From positions 30,414-94,413 of the IMG/VR virus record IMGVR_UViG_3300037264_000690: a DNA stretch of 64,000 nt; one strand, written 5' to 3'. A program made the translations under genes and the position numbers. Numbering within the stretch: the stretch's first letter is position 1; each line of letters opens with the position of its first letter. Under the pieces are notes generated by a model that was not told where the DNA came from, did no database searches, and saw only the letters and a list, made by a program, of their open reading frames with translations. The DNA comes from a virus. This document shows, in pieces, positions 16,601-24,397 of the stretch.

Positions 16601-19152
16601 CTGGGCAATTGCTTGCCAAGTCGAACTACACCGACCAACATGGTCACGTTGCCCTGGGCAAAAACCTACGTGTGGCTTACGTTCCGTTCCGTGGGCTTAA
16701 CTATGAGGACGCCTACGTTATCTCCGAGTCAGGTGCCAAGAAGCTCTCCTCTGAGCATATGTACCAGCACGCGATGGAGTGGGATGAGCGGCATCGCAGG
16801 GGCCTCAACAGCTTCATTAGCATCTTCCCGGGCACTTTCCAGAAGCCACAGCTCAGGGGTATGGACACCGATGGTATTGTGAAGCCTGGTACTGTACTCA
16901 AGCCTGGTGATCCGGTTGTCCTTGCCGCTCGCGAACGTGAGTTGTCGCGCAAACAGGTTCACACCTCGCATAAGGGCAGCTTCATTAACGACTCACTCAC
17001 CTGGGATCACCATGCCGAGGGTATGGTCACTGACGTTGAGAAGACCGATAAGGGCGTGACAGTCGCGGTGAAGAGCCTCAACCAGCTGCAGGTCGGCGAC
17101 AAGATGTCTGGCCGCTATGGTGATAAGGGTGTCATCGCTGACGTTATACCTGATGATCAGATGCCGCATGATGAAGAGGGAAACCCCTATGAAGTGCTGG
17201 CCAATCCGCTTGGCGTTATTAGCCGCACTAATCCAGCTCAAATGATCGAGGCTACTCTTGGCGCAATTGCTGCTAAGACAGGTAAGTATTATGCTATCGA
17301 TGACTTCTCCAATATTAAGGACTTGACTGAGTATGCCATGAAGGAGCGTGAGAAGCACGGACTTAACAACTTCGGCAAGATCTTCGACCCAACCACTAAC
17401 AAGTCCATCGACAATGTCTTCACTGGCAATCGCTTCTTCATGAAGCTGCACCATACGTCAGAATCGAAGGGACAGGGTCGCGGTCTGGGTGGTTACACTG
17501 CTGAGGGCATGCCGGCCAAGGGCGGCGTCGAGGGTAGTAAGCGGATGGCCCTCATGGATGTCAATGCGATGCTCTCGCACGGTGCTGTCGAGACGCTGCG
17601 TGACGTCAAGTTGATTCGTGGTCAGAAGAACCAGGAATACTGGTCGAACTTCATGCAGGGCAATCGGCCACCGACGCCACGTGTGCCGATCGTCTACGAG
17701 AAGTTCGTCAACTACCTCAAGGCTTCTGGCGTCAACGTCGTCCGTAAGGGCACGCAGACACACCTGATGGAGTTGACTGATAAGAACGTCGATGACATGG
17801 CTGGCGACCGTGAGCTGCAGAACGTGAAGACGGTCGACTGGAAGACTGGTTTGACCCCCATCAAGGGCGGCCTCTTCGATGAAACGCTTACCGGCGGTCA
17901 CAACGGCAACCGCTGGGCCAAGATCACTCTGCACGAGCCGATGCCCAATCCAGTCATGGAGGAGCCGATCCGTCGACTGCTAGGTTTAACCAAAGAGAAG
18001 TTCGAGAAAGTAATTGCTGGTAGTGACCAACTTGGCGGTAAGACTGGACCAGAGGCTATCCAGAGTGCTCTGGCAGGCGTCAACGTGAAGCAGGCGCTAG
18101 CTCAGTGCCAGGCAGATATTAAGTCGGGTCGGAAGACCTTGCGTGATATTGCTGTGCGGAAGCTGCAGTTCCTCAAGTCGGCAGAGATGAAGGGCATTCA
18201 CCCCAAGGATTGGATGATGACCAAAGTCCCGGTCATCCCGCCCATGTTCCGTCCAATCTCGGTCATGCAGCAAAGCGGTGGTCGGATCATTAGCGACTCC
18301 AACTACCTCTACAAGGAGCTCTTCGACGCCAACCAGGCGCTCAAGGATGTGAAGGGCGTCTCGGAGGATATCGGTGACGAGCGACTTAACCTGTATAACG
18401 CCTATCGTGGCGTCACCGGCCTGGGCGACCCCGTTCATCCTAAGCTTCAGGAGAAGAAGATTAAGGGCTTCCTGCAGCATGTCTTCGGTACTAGCCCGAA
18501 GTTCAGCACAGTGCAGCAGAAGTTGATCGGTACTACGGTCGACCTAGTTGGTCGCGCAGTGGTTGTGCCAAATCCAGACTTACACATGGATGAGGTGGGT
18601 CTTCCCGAGGCCCGCGCCTGGGAAATCTACACTCCGTTCATTGCTCGTCGGCTAGTCAAGCAGGGCGTGCCCCGTGTGCAGGCCCTGGAGCACGTCCGTA
18701 ACAAGCATGACTTGGCCAAGCGGGCAATGCTTGAAGAGATCAACGAGCGTCCAGTTATTGTGACCCGAGCGCCAACTCTGCATCGCTACGGACTCATGTC
18801 ATTCTGGCCACGATTGACAAAGGGTGAGACTCTGCAGATCAGCCCGATTGTGGTTGGTGGCTTCAACATGGACTTTGACGGTGACGCCTCGAACTATCAC
18901 GTCCCGGCTTCTGATGAAGCGCGTAATGAAGCAGTGGACAAGCTGATGCCCAGTAAAAATCTATTCAACGTTAGCCGGTTTCAGGCGCACTACCTTTTAA
19001 GGCAGGAATACATAGGAGGAGTCTACAACGCAACTGCAAAAAAGAATGATAAGCCATCGCGAGTTTTTGCTACCAAACAAGACGCCTTGCGAGCATTCTA
19101 TAATGGTAGTCTGCAGCCAGCTGATCCGATCCATATTGTAGGTGACAAATGA
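13660..19152 (+). CDS. RNA polymerase beta + beta' N-terminal fusion, with intein
   Basis: 1830 residues (about 1490 after intein removal). Start at 13660 has SD GGAGGG; an in-frame ATG at 13645 is less likely. Beta blocks in order: GTFVVNGSEYTLGHQ (cf. GTFIINGTERV), the rifampicin-pocket/fork region rejoined as SLEEINPADV...SRLG, NYEDAYVISE, GDKMSGRYGDKGVI, then the YTAEGMPAKGG block. Beta' blocks follow: PVIPPMFRP, IVTRAPTLHR and the catalytic NMDFDGD (1736-1742) with all three Mg-binding aspartates. The protein stops just after the active-site domain; the rest of beta' is the gene at 22023. No alpha or omega is seen. It likely makes a phage multisubunit RNAP. Confidence 0.93.
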   Translation: MPSIVTVGPTHDSVESSATATTTKLPAQPPQQRSIVAGPPPAPVTMRSFGDSDATRKAIYDNVLKAAQDIQPVANNRYSLELNEPHWSSDEGVSINERKRAILRGETLNRRLRGTWRLKDVQGNLVSERLATVAHVPRMTNQGTFVVNGSEYTLGHQMRLRPGVFTRRKENGELESHINIMPGKGLSHHYFLEPETGIFKIRVGQANMPLVSVMKAMGATDSELRDAWGAELHGLNAQKDDPRVMDKLYARLIGKKGDPNASLEDKRQAVGKAFSEMELDPEVTKRTLGQPYGRLGKEVAIATTKKLLGVSRGEADTDDRDALAFQHFMGPEDLFAERIGRDKRVLNELLWKATTHGNLDKMPTGAFTRHIHAALLDSGLGQCFDVETKVLTARGFIAWPVVTEDDLFACLINGKLSYHKAYKLFKYEYDGQLYCRTTKRLDYCVTPNHRLWCKSKFYSDYQTELAEQAHGKTRIFNIALPPYDGVDTDFVLPSVKTGRWQNDTGPLTTPGDIWASFLGWYISEGWVSTETQRNGNETRRICISQCPVAHPVEHAEIIRVLSQLPCKWNYNHSNKTFCINNKQFVEEVAKYGSNARVKRIPRYCFSWTNRRLALLLDAYMAGDGNVCNGHHKAETVSEQLAEDLSEAFNRLGNAVYISKRKLSEKNPAWADSYVVSVLKTGSTTAFGHTCHKRHYVGPVYCAHVPGERLYISRNRRNSWSANSLEEINPADVFDQQTRVSRLGYGGIPSIDAVPDEARSVQPSHLGYIDLLRTPESFKVGVDSRVSHVAKKGSDGRIYTPFLDPKSGQMVYRSPQDVADLTLAFPGELQKGKPLVAAIVGGKTRYVPRDQVDLAMPHAEHWFSPINNMVPMKSAVKGQRAAMASRFLTQALPIKDAESPHVRGQVPGAVGRSFEEHYGNQVGAVFGEQQSGRVTSVSPDEITVKYADGSTKTHELYNNFPYNRKTYIHNESLVQKGDPVKPGQLLAKSNYTDQHGHVALGKNLRVAYVPFRGLNYEDAYVISESGAKKLSSEHMYQHAMEWDERHRRGLNSFISIFPGTFQKPQLRGMDTDGIVKPGTVLKPGDPVVLAARERELSRKQVHTSHKGSFINDSLTWDHHAEGMVTDVEKTDKGVTVAVKSLNQLQVGDKMSGRYGDKGVIADVIPDDQMPHDEEGNPYEVLANPLGVISRTNPAQMIEATLGAIAAKTGKYYAIDDFSNIKDLTEYAMKEREKHGLNNFGKIFDPTTNKSIDNVFTGNRFFMKLHHTSESKGQGRGLGGYTAEGMPAKGGVEGSKRMALMDVNAMLSHGAVETLRDVKLIRGQKNQEYWSNFMQGNRPPTPRVPIVYEKFVNYLKASGVNVVRKGTQTHLMELTDKNVDDMAGDRELQNVKTVDWKTGLTPIKGGLFDETLTGGHNGNRWAKITLHEPMPNPVMEEPIRRLLGLTKEKFEKVIAGSDQLGGKTGPEAIQSALAGVNVKQALAQCQADIKSGRKTLRDIAVRKLQFLKSAEMKGIHPKDWMMTKVPVIPPMFRPISVMQQSGGRIISDSNYLYKELFDANQALKDVKGVSEDIGDERLNLYNAYRGVTGLGDPVHPKLQEKKIKGFLQHVFGTSPKFSTVQQKLIGTTVDLVGRAVVVPNPDLHMDEVGLPEARAWEIYTPFIARRLVKQGVPRVQALEHVRNKHDLAKRAMLEEINERPVIVTRAPTLHRYGLMSFWPRLTKGETLQISPIVVGGFNMDFDGDASNYHVPASDEARNEAVDKLMPSKNLFNVSRFQAHYLLRQEYIGGVYNATAKKNDKPSRVFATKQDALRAFYNGSLQPADPIHIVGDK
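14806..15825 (+). mobile_element. LAGLIDADG intein within the RNAP beta domain
   Basis: 340 residues in frame (residues 383-722). It begins with Cys (CFDVETKVLTARGF, block A), has TPNHRLW (block B), two dodecapeptide-like helices (FLGWYISEGWV and LLLDAYMAGDGN) and ends VYCAHVPGERLYISR...SWSAN before Ser723. The penultimate residue is Ala instead of the usual His. Splicing would join GLGQ to SLEEINPAD in the conserved rifampicin-pocket region, the usual kind of site for an intein. Mid-region is more A/T-rich than the flanks, in keeping with separate origin. Confidence 0.92.
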
Positions 19153-19607
19153 CTGACCATCGTTGGAACTGGAAAGGCGGCAAGAAAGCTGGGCTTGCCA
19201 GAAAGAAAGCTGCTGGTATCTGTGTAGATTGTACAAACGAGACCAATGGCTGTGTGAAGTGCGATGCTTGCCGGCAGCGAGAAAAAGCTGGTCACAAGAA
19301 GAGGCATTCTAAACTAAAGAATGAAGTCTTCGCTGCCTATGGTGGTTACCACTGCAACTGTCCCGGTTGTGGTGAAACACGACCAAACTTCTTGCACATC
19401 GACCATGTCGACAATAACGGCGCCGAGCATCGCCGGCAGATGGGCGATCCAACTGGTGCCAACTTCTATTCATGGTTGAAGCAGCATGGCTTCCCATTAG
19501 GTTTTCAAGTTCTGTGCGCAAACTGCAACTGGGCCAAGGGTCGATATGGTAAATGTCCTCACGTCGATGAGGTCGAGAAGATTGCTAAGATTCCGTTACA
19601 CTACTAA
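19149..19607 (+). CDS. HNH homing-type endonuclease
   Basis: 152 residues; ATG overlaps the RNAP stop (ATGA). The N-terminal module has CVDC...CDAC (about 25-41) followed by a basic helix. The HNH domain has CPGC (71-74), HIDHVDNNG (83-91), EHRR and LCANCN (122-127). It is the same family as the genes at 34997 (fragment) and 36858. Free-standing HNH genes spread by cutting alleles that lack them, often next to essential genes. Here it lies exactly at the end of the beta'N coding region, where beta' is split. Confidence 0.88.
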   Translation: MTDHRWNWKGGKKAGLARKKAAGICVDCTNETNGCVKCDACRQREKAGHKKRHSKLKNEVFAAYGGYHCNCPGCGETRPNFLHIDHVDNNGAEHRRQMGDPTGANFYSWLKQHGFPLGFQVLCANCNWAKGRYGKCPHVDEVEKIAKIPLHY

Positions 19608-19655
19608 TGGGTGAACAATGGGTAGACTTGGCAACACACAGAAATGAGGACTGCG

Positions 19656-20159
19656 ATGGGACTCAACCAACATCTGGTAGAACTTGCTCTGGCGAAACTC
19701 GCTAACGATCCTGCTCCATCTCAGGCACTGAATCTCAGTATGACGCCTGGTTTGCCGGGAGCTCCAGGAATGAGCGGGCCGAAGGGTCCGAGAGGCCCAT
19801 TCTCGTTGGCCGGGCGTGGAGTTGATGCGCTTGGCGGAATGGCCATGAAACATCCGATGCTATCGATTAGTACGCCACTGGCTGCATACGGTGTGAAGAA
19901 GCTATACGACAAATACAACGAGCCGAGCGTCGACAAGCAAGCAAATTTGCCACCAGCTGCAACGCCTCCTGCGACCAATGCTGCACCAGTGGCCCCAGCA
20001 CCGGCCGCTCAGTTTGGCAGTGTGGAGAATGCCCCAGTGCAACAGACGGAACAACCACAGATGCAGGTAACGACCAGCCAGGGTGCCGCCAACGTGCCCA
20101 CTCCTGGTCAAGGCGCGGCCATGAAAGCTCCAGGACTCGTCAAGCCGGCCGGCAAATGA
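19656..20159 (+). CDS. Pro/Ala-rich protein with short collagen-like run
   Basis: 167 residues from ATG 19656 (SD GAGGA); ATG 19644 is an alternative. Residues about 32-49 contain six G-x-y triplets (GLPGAPGMSGPKGPRGP), followed by a short hydrophobic helix and then a Pro/Ala/Gln-rich tail of 80 residues likely to be disordered. No domain recognised. It may be a minor virion protein. It lies between the two RNAP genes. Confidence 0.65.
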   Translation: MGLNQHLVELALAKLANDPAPSQALNLSMTPGLPGAPGMSGPKGPRGPFSLAGRGVDALGGMAMKHPMLSISTPLAAYGVKKLYDKYNEPSVDKQANLPPAATPPATNAAPVAPAPAAQFGSVENAPVQQTEQPQMQVTTSQGAANVPTPGQGAAMKAPGLVKPAGK

Positions 20160-20165
20160 TAGAAT
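20157..20165 (+). promoter_or_regulatory. possible extended -10 promoter
   Basis: TG-A-TAGAAT overlapping the stop of the previous gene and 43 bases before the ATG at 20208. No good -35 box is seen. The TAGAATC word recurs at 405. Confidence 0.35.
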
Positions 20166-20207
20166 CAACGGGTGTACTCCCTGAAGCCACAAAGCAAGGA
20201 AGTCAAA

Positions 20208-21236
20208 ATGAATGGACTTAACCCAAACCTTCTAGCTGCTGCAGTCACCAGCTTGCGAGAGAAGTATGGCAGCACGAAGGCGGCGTTCGTGCCTTCTGAC
20301 GCTGCTGCTGGCGGTGGCGCCCCGCCTCCTGGTGATCCGGCTGCCGGCGGTGGTGCTCCGCCTCCACCTCCAGGTGATCCAAGCGCTGGTGGTGCTCCGC
20401 CGCCTGATCCAAGCATGGGCATGCCACCAGACGCTGGTGGTGGTGGCGCAATGCCTCCACCTCCTCCTGATCCAAGCATGGGCGGGGGCGGTGGTGCTGG
20501 CATGGCTGACCCTGCTTCCATCGCTGGACAGGTTGCCATGGGTGTCCAGCAGGGCATGGCGGCCACTGGCCTTCAGGGCAACAAAGGTGTCGGCCCCAAC
20601 GGCAAGCCTGCCGTCAAGCCCGATATCAACACCATCGCCACCGACGTATTCCAGCTGAAGAAGATGCTCTTTGCCATTATGCGTCACGCGAACATTGAGC
20701 TACCTCCAGACGTACTTGACGGTCCTAACCGCGATCCACAGACCGGTGCCCCGGCTGAGAGCCCGACTGGTGGCTCAGACGTTAGCCCTGGTGCCTCGAT
20801 GCAGCAGAGCGCTATCAAGCCAATTGAGGCAATGCAGGGTGCCTTCCCCGGCGGCGGTGGAGGCGGTGGCGGTGATATGGGTGGTATGGGCGGCGGCGCT
20901 CCGATGGGTGGAATGGGCGGTGGCATGGGCAAGCGATCGAGTGACCTTTTCACCAAGACTGTTGGTCGTGAGATCACACAGGCCATCACCGGCGATAGCG
21001 TGCTATCGAAGGCAGCGGCCGTTGCCCTCATGTTCCGTCGTCGTAACGAAACCGGCATGGACAAGGCAGGTATCGTGTCTAGCAATCCAATGACTGATTT
21101 TAGTATCGGTAAGGATGATGGCACGATTGACAAGACGATTGAAGGTATGCCAATCTCCAATTCTGCCCGTGAGAAGGCACATCGTCTTCGGAAAGTCATC
21201 CACGGTTTTACTTCACAGCAGCGTGTCCTTAGTTGA
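20208..21236 (+). CDS. Gly/Pro-rich virion-like protein
   Basis: 342 residues. ATG 20208 has SD AAGGAAG; the longer GTG reading from 20172 does not. Layout: short helical N-terminus (1-27), a Gly/Pro/Ala low-complexity region built of GDP..GGGAPPP units (about 30-100), a helical middle, a Gly/Met-rich hinge (about 215-248) and a basic helical C-terminus containing RRRNETGMDK. The scaffold-like protein at 33254 has a comparable Gly/Met hinge followed by a basic segment. Probably structural; not recognised. Confidence 0.7.
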   Translation: MNGLNPNLLAAAVTSLREKYGSTKAAFVPSDAAAGGGAPPPGDPAAGGGAPPPPPGDPSAGGAPPPDPSMGMPPDAGGGGAMPPPPPDPSMGGGGGAGMADPASIAGQVAMGVQQGMAATGLQGNKGVGPNGKPAVKPDINTIATDVFQLKKMLFAIMRHANIELPPDVLDGPNRDPQTGAPAESPTGGSDVSPGASMQQSAIKPIEAMQGAFPGGGGGGGGDMGGMGGGAPMGGMGGGMGKRSSDLFTKTVGREITQAITGDSVLSKAAAVALMFRRRNETGMDKAGIVSSNPMTDFSIGKDDGTIDKTIEGMPISNSAREKAHRLRKVIHGFTSQQRVLS

Positions 21237-21244
21237 GAGACATA

Positions 21245-21496
21245 ATGATCCTTCAGTTGCATGACAAACTCCAGAAGCCGCTGGTCATCAAGGCCACGCG
21301 GCTTCTGGCTACTTATGATGATGGCACTCCATTCGCGCTAATTGTGGAGGTCGTCCCTGGTCACGTTCGCGTTTTCCGTGCTGGTGACCCAGACTTTAAC
21401 GACCGACTCAGACAAGCGGCTATTGACCGTTCAGTCATCGTCGATAAGCTCGAACCAGCCAATCCCACGGCCCATCCCAGTCGTCTAATTTACTAG
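21245..21496 (+). CDS. small hypothetical protein
   Basis: 83 residues, ATG with SD GAGAGA. Beta-strand-rich N-terminal half (LLATYDDGTPFALIVEVVPGHVRVFRAG), then a helix. No family recognised. It is followed by a terminator, ending the unit that begins upstream. Confidence 0.6.
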   Translation: MILQLHDKLQKPLVIKATRLLATYDDGTPFALIVEVVPGHVRVFRAGDPDFNDRLRQAAIDRSVIVDKLEPANPTAHPSRLIY

Positions 21497-21518
21497 GCCA
21501 AACGTGTCATTATCTAAT

Positions 21519-21553
21519 AGCCAAGCGGTATACCTGCTTGGCTGTTTCTTTTT
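21519..21553 (+). terminator. intrinsic terminator
   Basis: Eight-bp stem AGCCAAGC/GCTTGGCT with a 9-base loop and GTTTCTTTTT after it. It separates beta'N and its followers from the next gene. Confidence 0.85.
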
Positions 21554-21586
21554 CTAGCTCAAGGGTTGAAGACACAGGAGGTTAAC

Positions 21587-21961
21587 ATGAACCTTCGCAC
21601 CACACCGTTTCTAGAACTCATCAACGCGTTCATCGAGCTGGAGGGATTATCATGGGTAGAGCAGTCAATTAGAGAGGAAAGAGAGGATCGTAGTTATACG
21701 TTGCTAGGAGCACTGTCGTGGCTAAGCAGAACCAGGCATAACAGCGGCAACCATGTCAGGCAACTTCAAGAACAAGGGGATTCAAGGGACTGGCCAGTCA
21801 TCTTCTCTGAGCTGTTGCTGTATCAGGTGTATGACATCTACGGTTGTGGTGGGTGGAATCGGTATTACGTAGATGCTCATGGCGAGATCAGGTTCAGTCA
21901 CTATCACTCCATAAAAGATGATCAGATCAAAGCGGCTAAGCTGGGGTTCGATGTAAGGTAG
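21587..21961 (+). CDS. hypothetical protein
   Basis: 124 residues, excellent AGGAGG SD. The sequence is rich in charged and aromatic residues with a DWPVIFSELLLYQVYDIYG segment and a Trp/Tyr/His-rich C-terminus. It is flanked by terminators on both sides, so it is probably transcribed alone. Resembles no family I can name. Confidence 0.65.
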   Translation: MNLRTTPFLELINAFIELEGLSWVEQSIREEREDRSYTLLGALSWLSRTRHNSGNHVRQLQEQGDSRDWPVIFSELLLYQVYDIYGCGGWNRYYVDAHGEIRFSHYHSIKDDQIKAAKLGFDVR

Positions 21962-21968
21962 AATCAAG

Positions 21969-22009
21969 GGTGGGCACGGTCAACCGTGCCCACCTAGTTA
22001 TTCTTTTTT
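21969..22009 (+). terminator. strong hairpin, terminator or leader of beta'C
   Basis: Twelve complementary pairs, GGTGGGCACGGT/ACCGTGCCCACC, with essentially no extra loop, then TAGTTATTCTTTTTT. The T-run is eight bases from the stem, so termination may be partial. It ends 13 bases before the start of the RNAP beta'C gene. Confidence 0.75.
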
Positions 22010-22022
22010 AGGTATGGAAGCC

Positions 22023-23909
22023 ATGCTCCACACAACCGCAGGTCAGCTAGCTGTTAACGAACTCCTCCCAGAGGAGATGCGTGACCATGCTCGCATCCTC
22101 GACAAGAAGGGCATCTCGCAACTCTTACAAGAGGTTGCCGAGAAGTACCCTGATAAGTACCGCGACATTGCTCATGGCTTATCCAAGGTCGGATATCATT
22201 CTGCTTATCACACTGGCGGACACAGCTTCGACTTGACGCACATGCGCACTGCTCGTGCGGCACTAACGGCCCGTCAGGAGATCGAGACCAAGATTCAGCA
22301 GATCCACGCCAACCCGCATTTGTCACCCGAGATGAAGGACAATCAGGTCATCGAGCTGGCGTTGAGCCATCATCAACCATTGACCGAGGCCATTCTGCAC
22401 GAAAGCAAGAAGGAGGGCAATCCCCTGGCCGAGCAAGTCACTGCTATCGGTCGTGGCAACCCGGTCAGTCTCAAGTCGCTGCGTGGTAGTGACCTCATGT
22501 ATGTCGACCACAAGGATCGGCCCATTCCAATCCCGATCCTTCGCAGCTACTCTGAGGGCCTGGAGCCGGTCGAATATTACGCTGGCACCTTCGGTGCTCG
22601 GAAGGGTGTCATGGACACCAAGTTCGCCACCCAGGATGCTGGTGCCCTGTCAAAGCAGTTCAACCAACTCGCCCATCGACTGGTCGTCACCAAGCACGAT
22701 CATGACGACGCGAACCATCACGCTCATCAGGGCATGCCTGTCGAGTTGGATGATCCTGATAACGAGGGTGCTCTGCTGGCTTATCCAGCAGGCGGCTATC
22801 CTCGCAATACCGTCCTGCGGCCCAAGATCCTCTCGCACTTGAAGAGTCTGGGTCTGAAGAACATAGTCGTTCGCAGCCCTATCACTACTGGTCCAATGGA
22901 CGGTGGCCTGTACGCCAGAGATGTTGGCTATCGCGAGCGTGGTGGTATTGCGCCACTTGGAGATAACATTGGCATCGCCGCCGCCCAGGCGCTTTCCGAA
23001 CCATTGGCACAAGCTCAGCTCTCGTCGAAGCACTCCGGCGGTATTGTCGGTGCGGCTAAGGGTGTCAGTGGCTTCAAGTTAATCAACCAGCTCACCCAGG
23101 TGCCTAAGACCTTCAAGGGTGGTGCTGCTCATGCCCAACTTGATGGCCGTGTTAGTGACATTGAAGTAGCGCCACAAGGCGGTAACTACATCGTCATCGG
23201 CGGCCAGCGACACTACGTTGGCACTGGTTACGACCCCAAGGTTAAGCGTGGGGATGAAGTCGAGGCTGGCGACGTGATCTCTGATGGCACTCCTAACCCA
23301 GCTGAAATTGTCAGGCATAAGGGCATCGGTGAAGGCCGTCGCTATTTCGTCGACTCCTTCCGCAATGCCTATAAGGAGTCTGGTCTGCCGCATCACCGTC
23401 GGAACATTGAAGTCATGGCTCGTGGCTTGATTGACCACGTTCGGCTAACTGAGGAGCATGGTCAGTATGTGCCAGGCGACATTGTGTCCTATAGCCGACT
23501 TGAGCATTCATATAAGCCGCGTGAGGGCAGCCTTCAGGGTGATCCGAAGCGAGCCATGAATCATTATCTGGAGAAACCAGTCCTGCACTACTCGATCGGC
23601 ACTAAGATTCGACCCAGCACTGTAAACACATTGCAGCAGTACGGCATCAAGAACGTCGTGGCTCATCCAGAGCCACCACCGTTTGAGCCGGAAATGATTC
23701 GTGGCATGGAGAACCTGAGTCATGATCCGGACTGGATGGTTCGCTTCCTTGGGTCATATCAGGAGAAGAATCTACTGCGCGGTGTTCACCGTGGAGACAT
23801 CAGTGAGGAGAAAGGCACCAGCTATGTGCCAGCACTGTCACGTGCAGTTGACTTTGGCAAGGTTGGGCCTGTGCAACCGTGGAAGCCGAGTTCGATCCTC
23901 AAGTCTTGA
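22023..23909 (+). CDS. RNA polymerase beta' C-terminal subunit
   Basis: 628 residues. ATG 22023 has GGAAG as SD; ATG 22014 is an alternative. The N-terminus (TTAGQLAVNELLPE...LDKKGISQLL) lines up with the beta' segment following TTVGRAIL. Then come the bridge-helix/trigger-loop block EYYAGTFGARKGVMDTKFATQDAG (with its conserved GARKG), and GDNIGIAAAQALSEPLAQAQL...KHSGG, matching VGVIAAQSIGEPGTQLT...FHTGG. With 13660-19152 it completes beta'. The break falls where cyanobacterial and plastid rpoC1 and rpoC2 are separate. It is reached only after four unrelated genes and two terminators, so it needs its own transcription or read-through. Confidence 0.92.
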   Translation: MLHTTAGQLAVNELLPEEMRDHARILDKKGISQLLQEVAEKYPDKYRDIAHGLSKVGYHSAYHTGGHSFDLTHMRTARAALTARQEIETKIQQIHANPHLSPEMKDNQVIELALSHHQPLTEAILHESKKEGNPLAEQVTAIGRGNPVSLKSLRGSDLMYVDHKDRPIPIPILRSYSEGLEPVEYYAGTFGARKGVMDTKFATQDAGALSKQFNQLAHRLVVTKHDHDDANHHAHQGMPVELDDPDNEGALLAYPAGGYPRNTVLRPKILSHLKSLGLKNIVVRSPITTGPMDGGLYARDVGYRERGGIAPLGDNIGIAAAQALSEPLAQAQLSSKHSGGIVGAAKGVSGFKLINQLTQVPKTFKGGAAHAQLDGRVSDIEVAPQGGNYIVIGGQRHYVGTGYDPKVKRGDEVEAGDVISDGTPNPAEIVRHKGIGEGRRYFVDSFRNAYKESGLPHHRRNIEVMARGLIDHVRLTEEHGQYVPGDIVSYSRLEHSYKPREGSLQGDPKRAMNHYLEKPVLHYSIGTKIRPSTVNTLQQYGIKNVVAHPEPPPFEPEMIRGMENLSHDPDWMVRFLGSYQEKNLLRGVHRGDISEEKGTSYVPALSRAVDFGKVGPVQPWKPSSILKS

Positions 23910-23934
23910 CAGACGTATATCAATGCGGCATAAT
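23906..23934 (+). promoter_or_regulatory. sigma70-type promoter for the RNA locus
   Basis: TTGACA (23906-23911), a 17-base spacer and CATAAT (23929-23934). It overlaps the beta'C stop codon. Transcription would start near 23941 and run through the structured RNA region and the tRNA to the terminator at 24398. Confidence 0.8.
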
Positions 23935-23940
23935 ACACCT

Positions 23941-24273
23941 AGTTCTTGGTTTCTGGTTTGGCCTGGCGGTGGGTAACGGAGTGCGGGCACCCGCCGCCAG
24001 GCACCCCTAAAATACACGTCTCATAGCGTCATTATTAAGTAGGGCCACTTATCCGGCATCGTGTCATAGTTGTTTATGACATGGGGTAGTGGTATCATTG
24101 AATCAGCTCTTGGTCTAACGGCAAGACGTTCGAACCTCAACCAGCTGCGGCTAGCTCAGCCGCGATAAGCGAACCAGGTGGAGTCGAAGTAGCCCGTTTG
24201 AGCAACGGCAGTGAAAAGCCCCACCTGCAACAGAGGGTTCGGAAAATCCGGGTTCGACTCCCGGCGGGCATCT
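23941..24273 (+). ncRNA. structured non-coding RNA with tRNA-like 3' end
   Basis: No credible ORF in this stretch. Seen helices: a 14-pair hairpin at 23961-24002 (GCCTGGCGG/CCGCCAGGC plus GGGT/ACCC around one wobble); a hairpin at 24062-24081 (TGTCATA/TATGACA); a D-arm-like GTCT AACGGCA AGAC at 24113-24127; a long helix 24129-24138 with 24233-24243; a hairpin at 24147-24163 (GCGGCT/AGCCGC); helix 24175-24181 with 24221-24227 (CAGGTGG/CCACCTG) enclosing CCGTT/AACGG; and a perfect T-arm CCGGG TTCGACT CCCGG at 24248-24264. It could be an odd or interrupted tRNA, a tRNA decoy or a new ncRNA. GCCCG (24192-24196) can pair with CGGGC (24265-24269) as a short acceptor stem. Confidence 0.55.
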
Positions 24274-24319
24274 TTCACTATGATGCGACACTGCAAGAAG
24301 CATGGCATGATTTGATTAC

Positions 24320-24391
24320 GGTCCCGTAGCTCAGCGGCAGAGCGATTGCCTGTTAAGCAATAGTGCCTGGGTTCGAGTCCCAGCGGGGCCT
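24320..24391 (+). tRNA. tRNA-Asn (GUU)
   Basis: Complete cloverleaf of 72 bases: acceptor GGTCCCG/CGGGGCC with one U-G, D-arm GCTC AGCGGCA GAGC, anticodon arm ATTGC CTGTTAA GCAAT with anticodon GTT, variable AGTGC, T-arm CTGGG TTCGAGT CCCAG. The 3' CCA is not encoded (TCT follows). Cotranscribed with the RNA element upstream and ended by the terminator at 24398. Confidence 0.95.
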
Positions 24392-24397
24392 CTCATG

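Noticed and set aside
19746-19800. True collagen-like fibre in the 19656 protein
   Set aside because: Only six G-x-y triplets are present, too few for a stable triple helix; noted as a short run.
20280-20560. Gly/Pro-rich stretch as a DNA tandem repeat or CRISPR-like array
   Set aside because: The repetition is at the amino-acid level of a low-complexity coding region; no regular direct repeats with spacers.
24192-24269. Calling this stretch a normal tRNA (anticodon GCA could be proposed)
   Set aside because: D-arm does not pair, anticodon loop would be 13 bases and the acceptor has only five sure pairs; kept as a tRNA-like element only.
23941-24273. tmRNA or group I intron in the RNA locus
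   Set aside because: No 5' partner for the 3' acceptor strand, no tag ORF, and the insert of about 100 bases lacks group I core elements.
24320-24391. tRNA-Asn as an integration attachment site
   Set aside because: No integrase nearby and no duplicated 3' tRNA end in the window.
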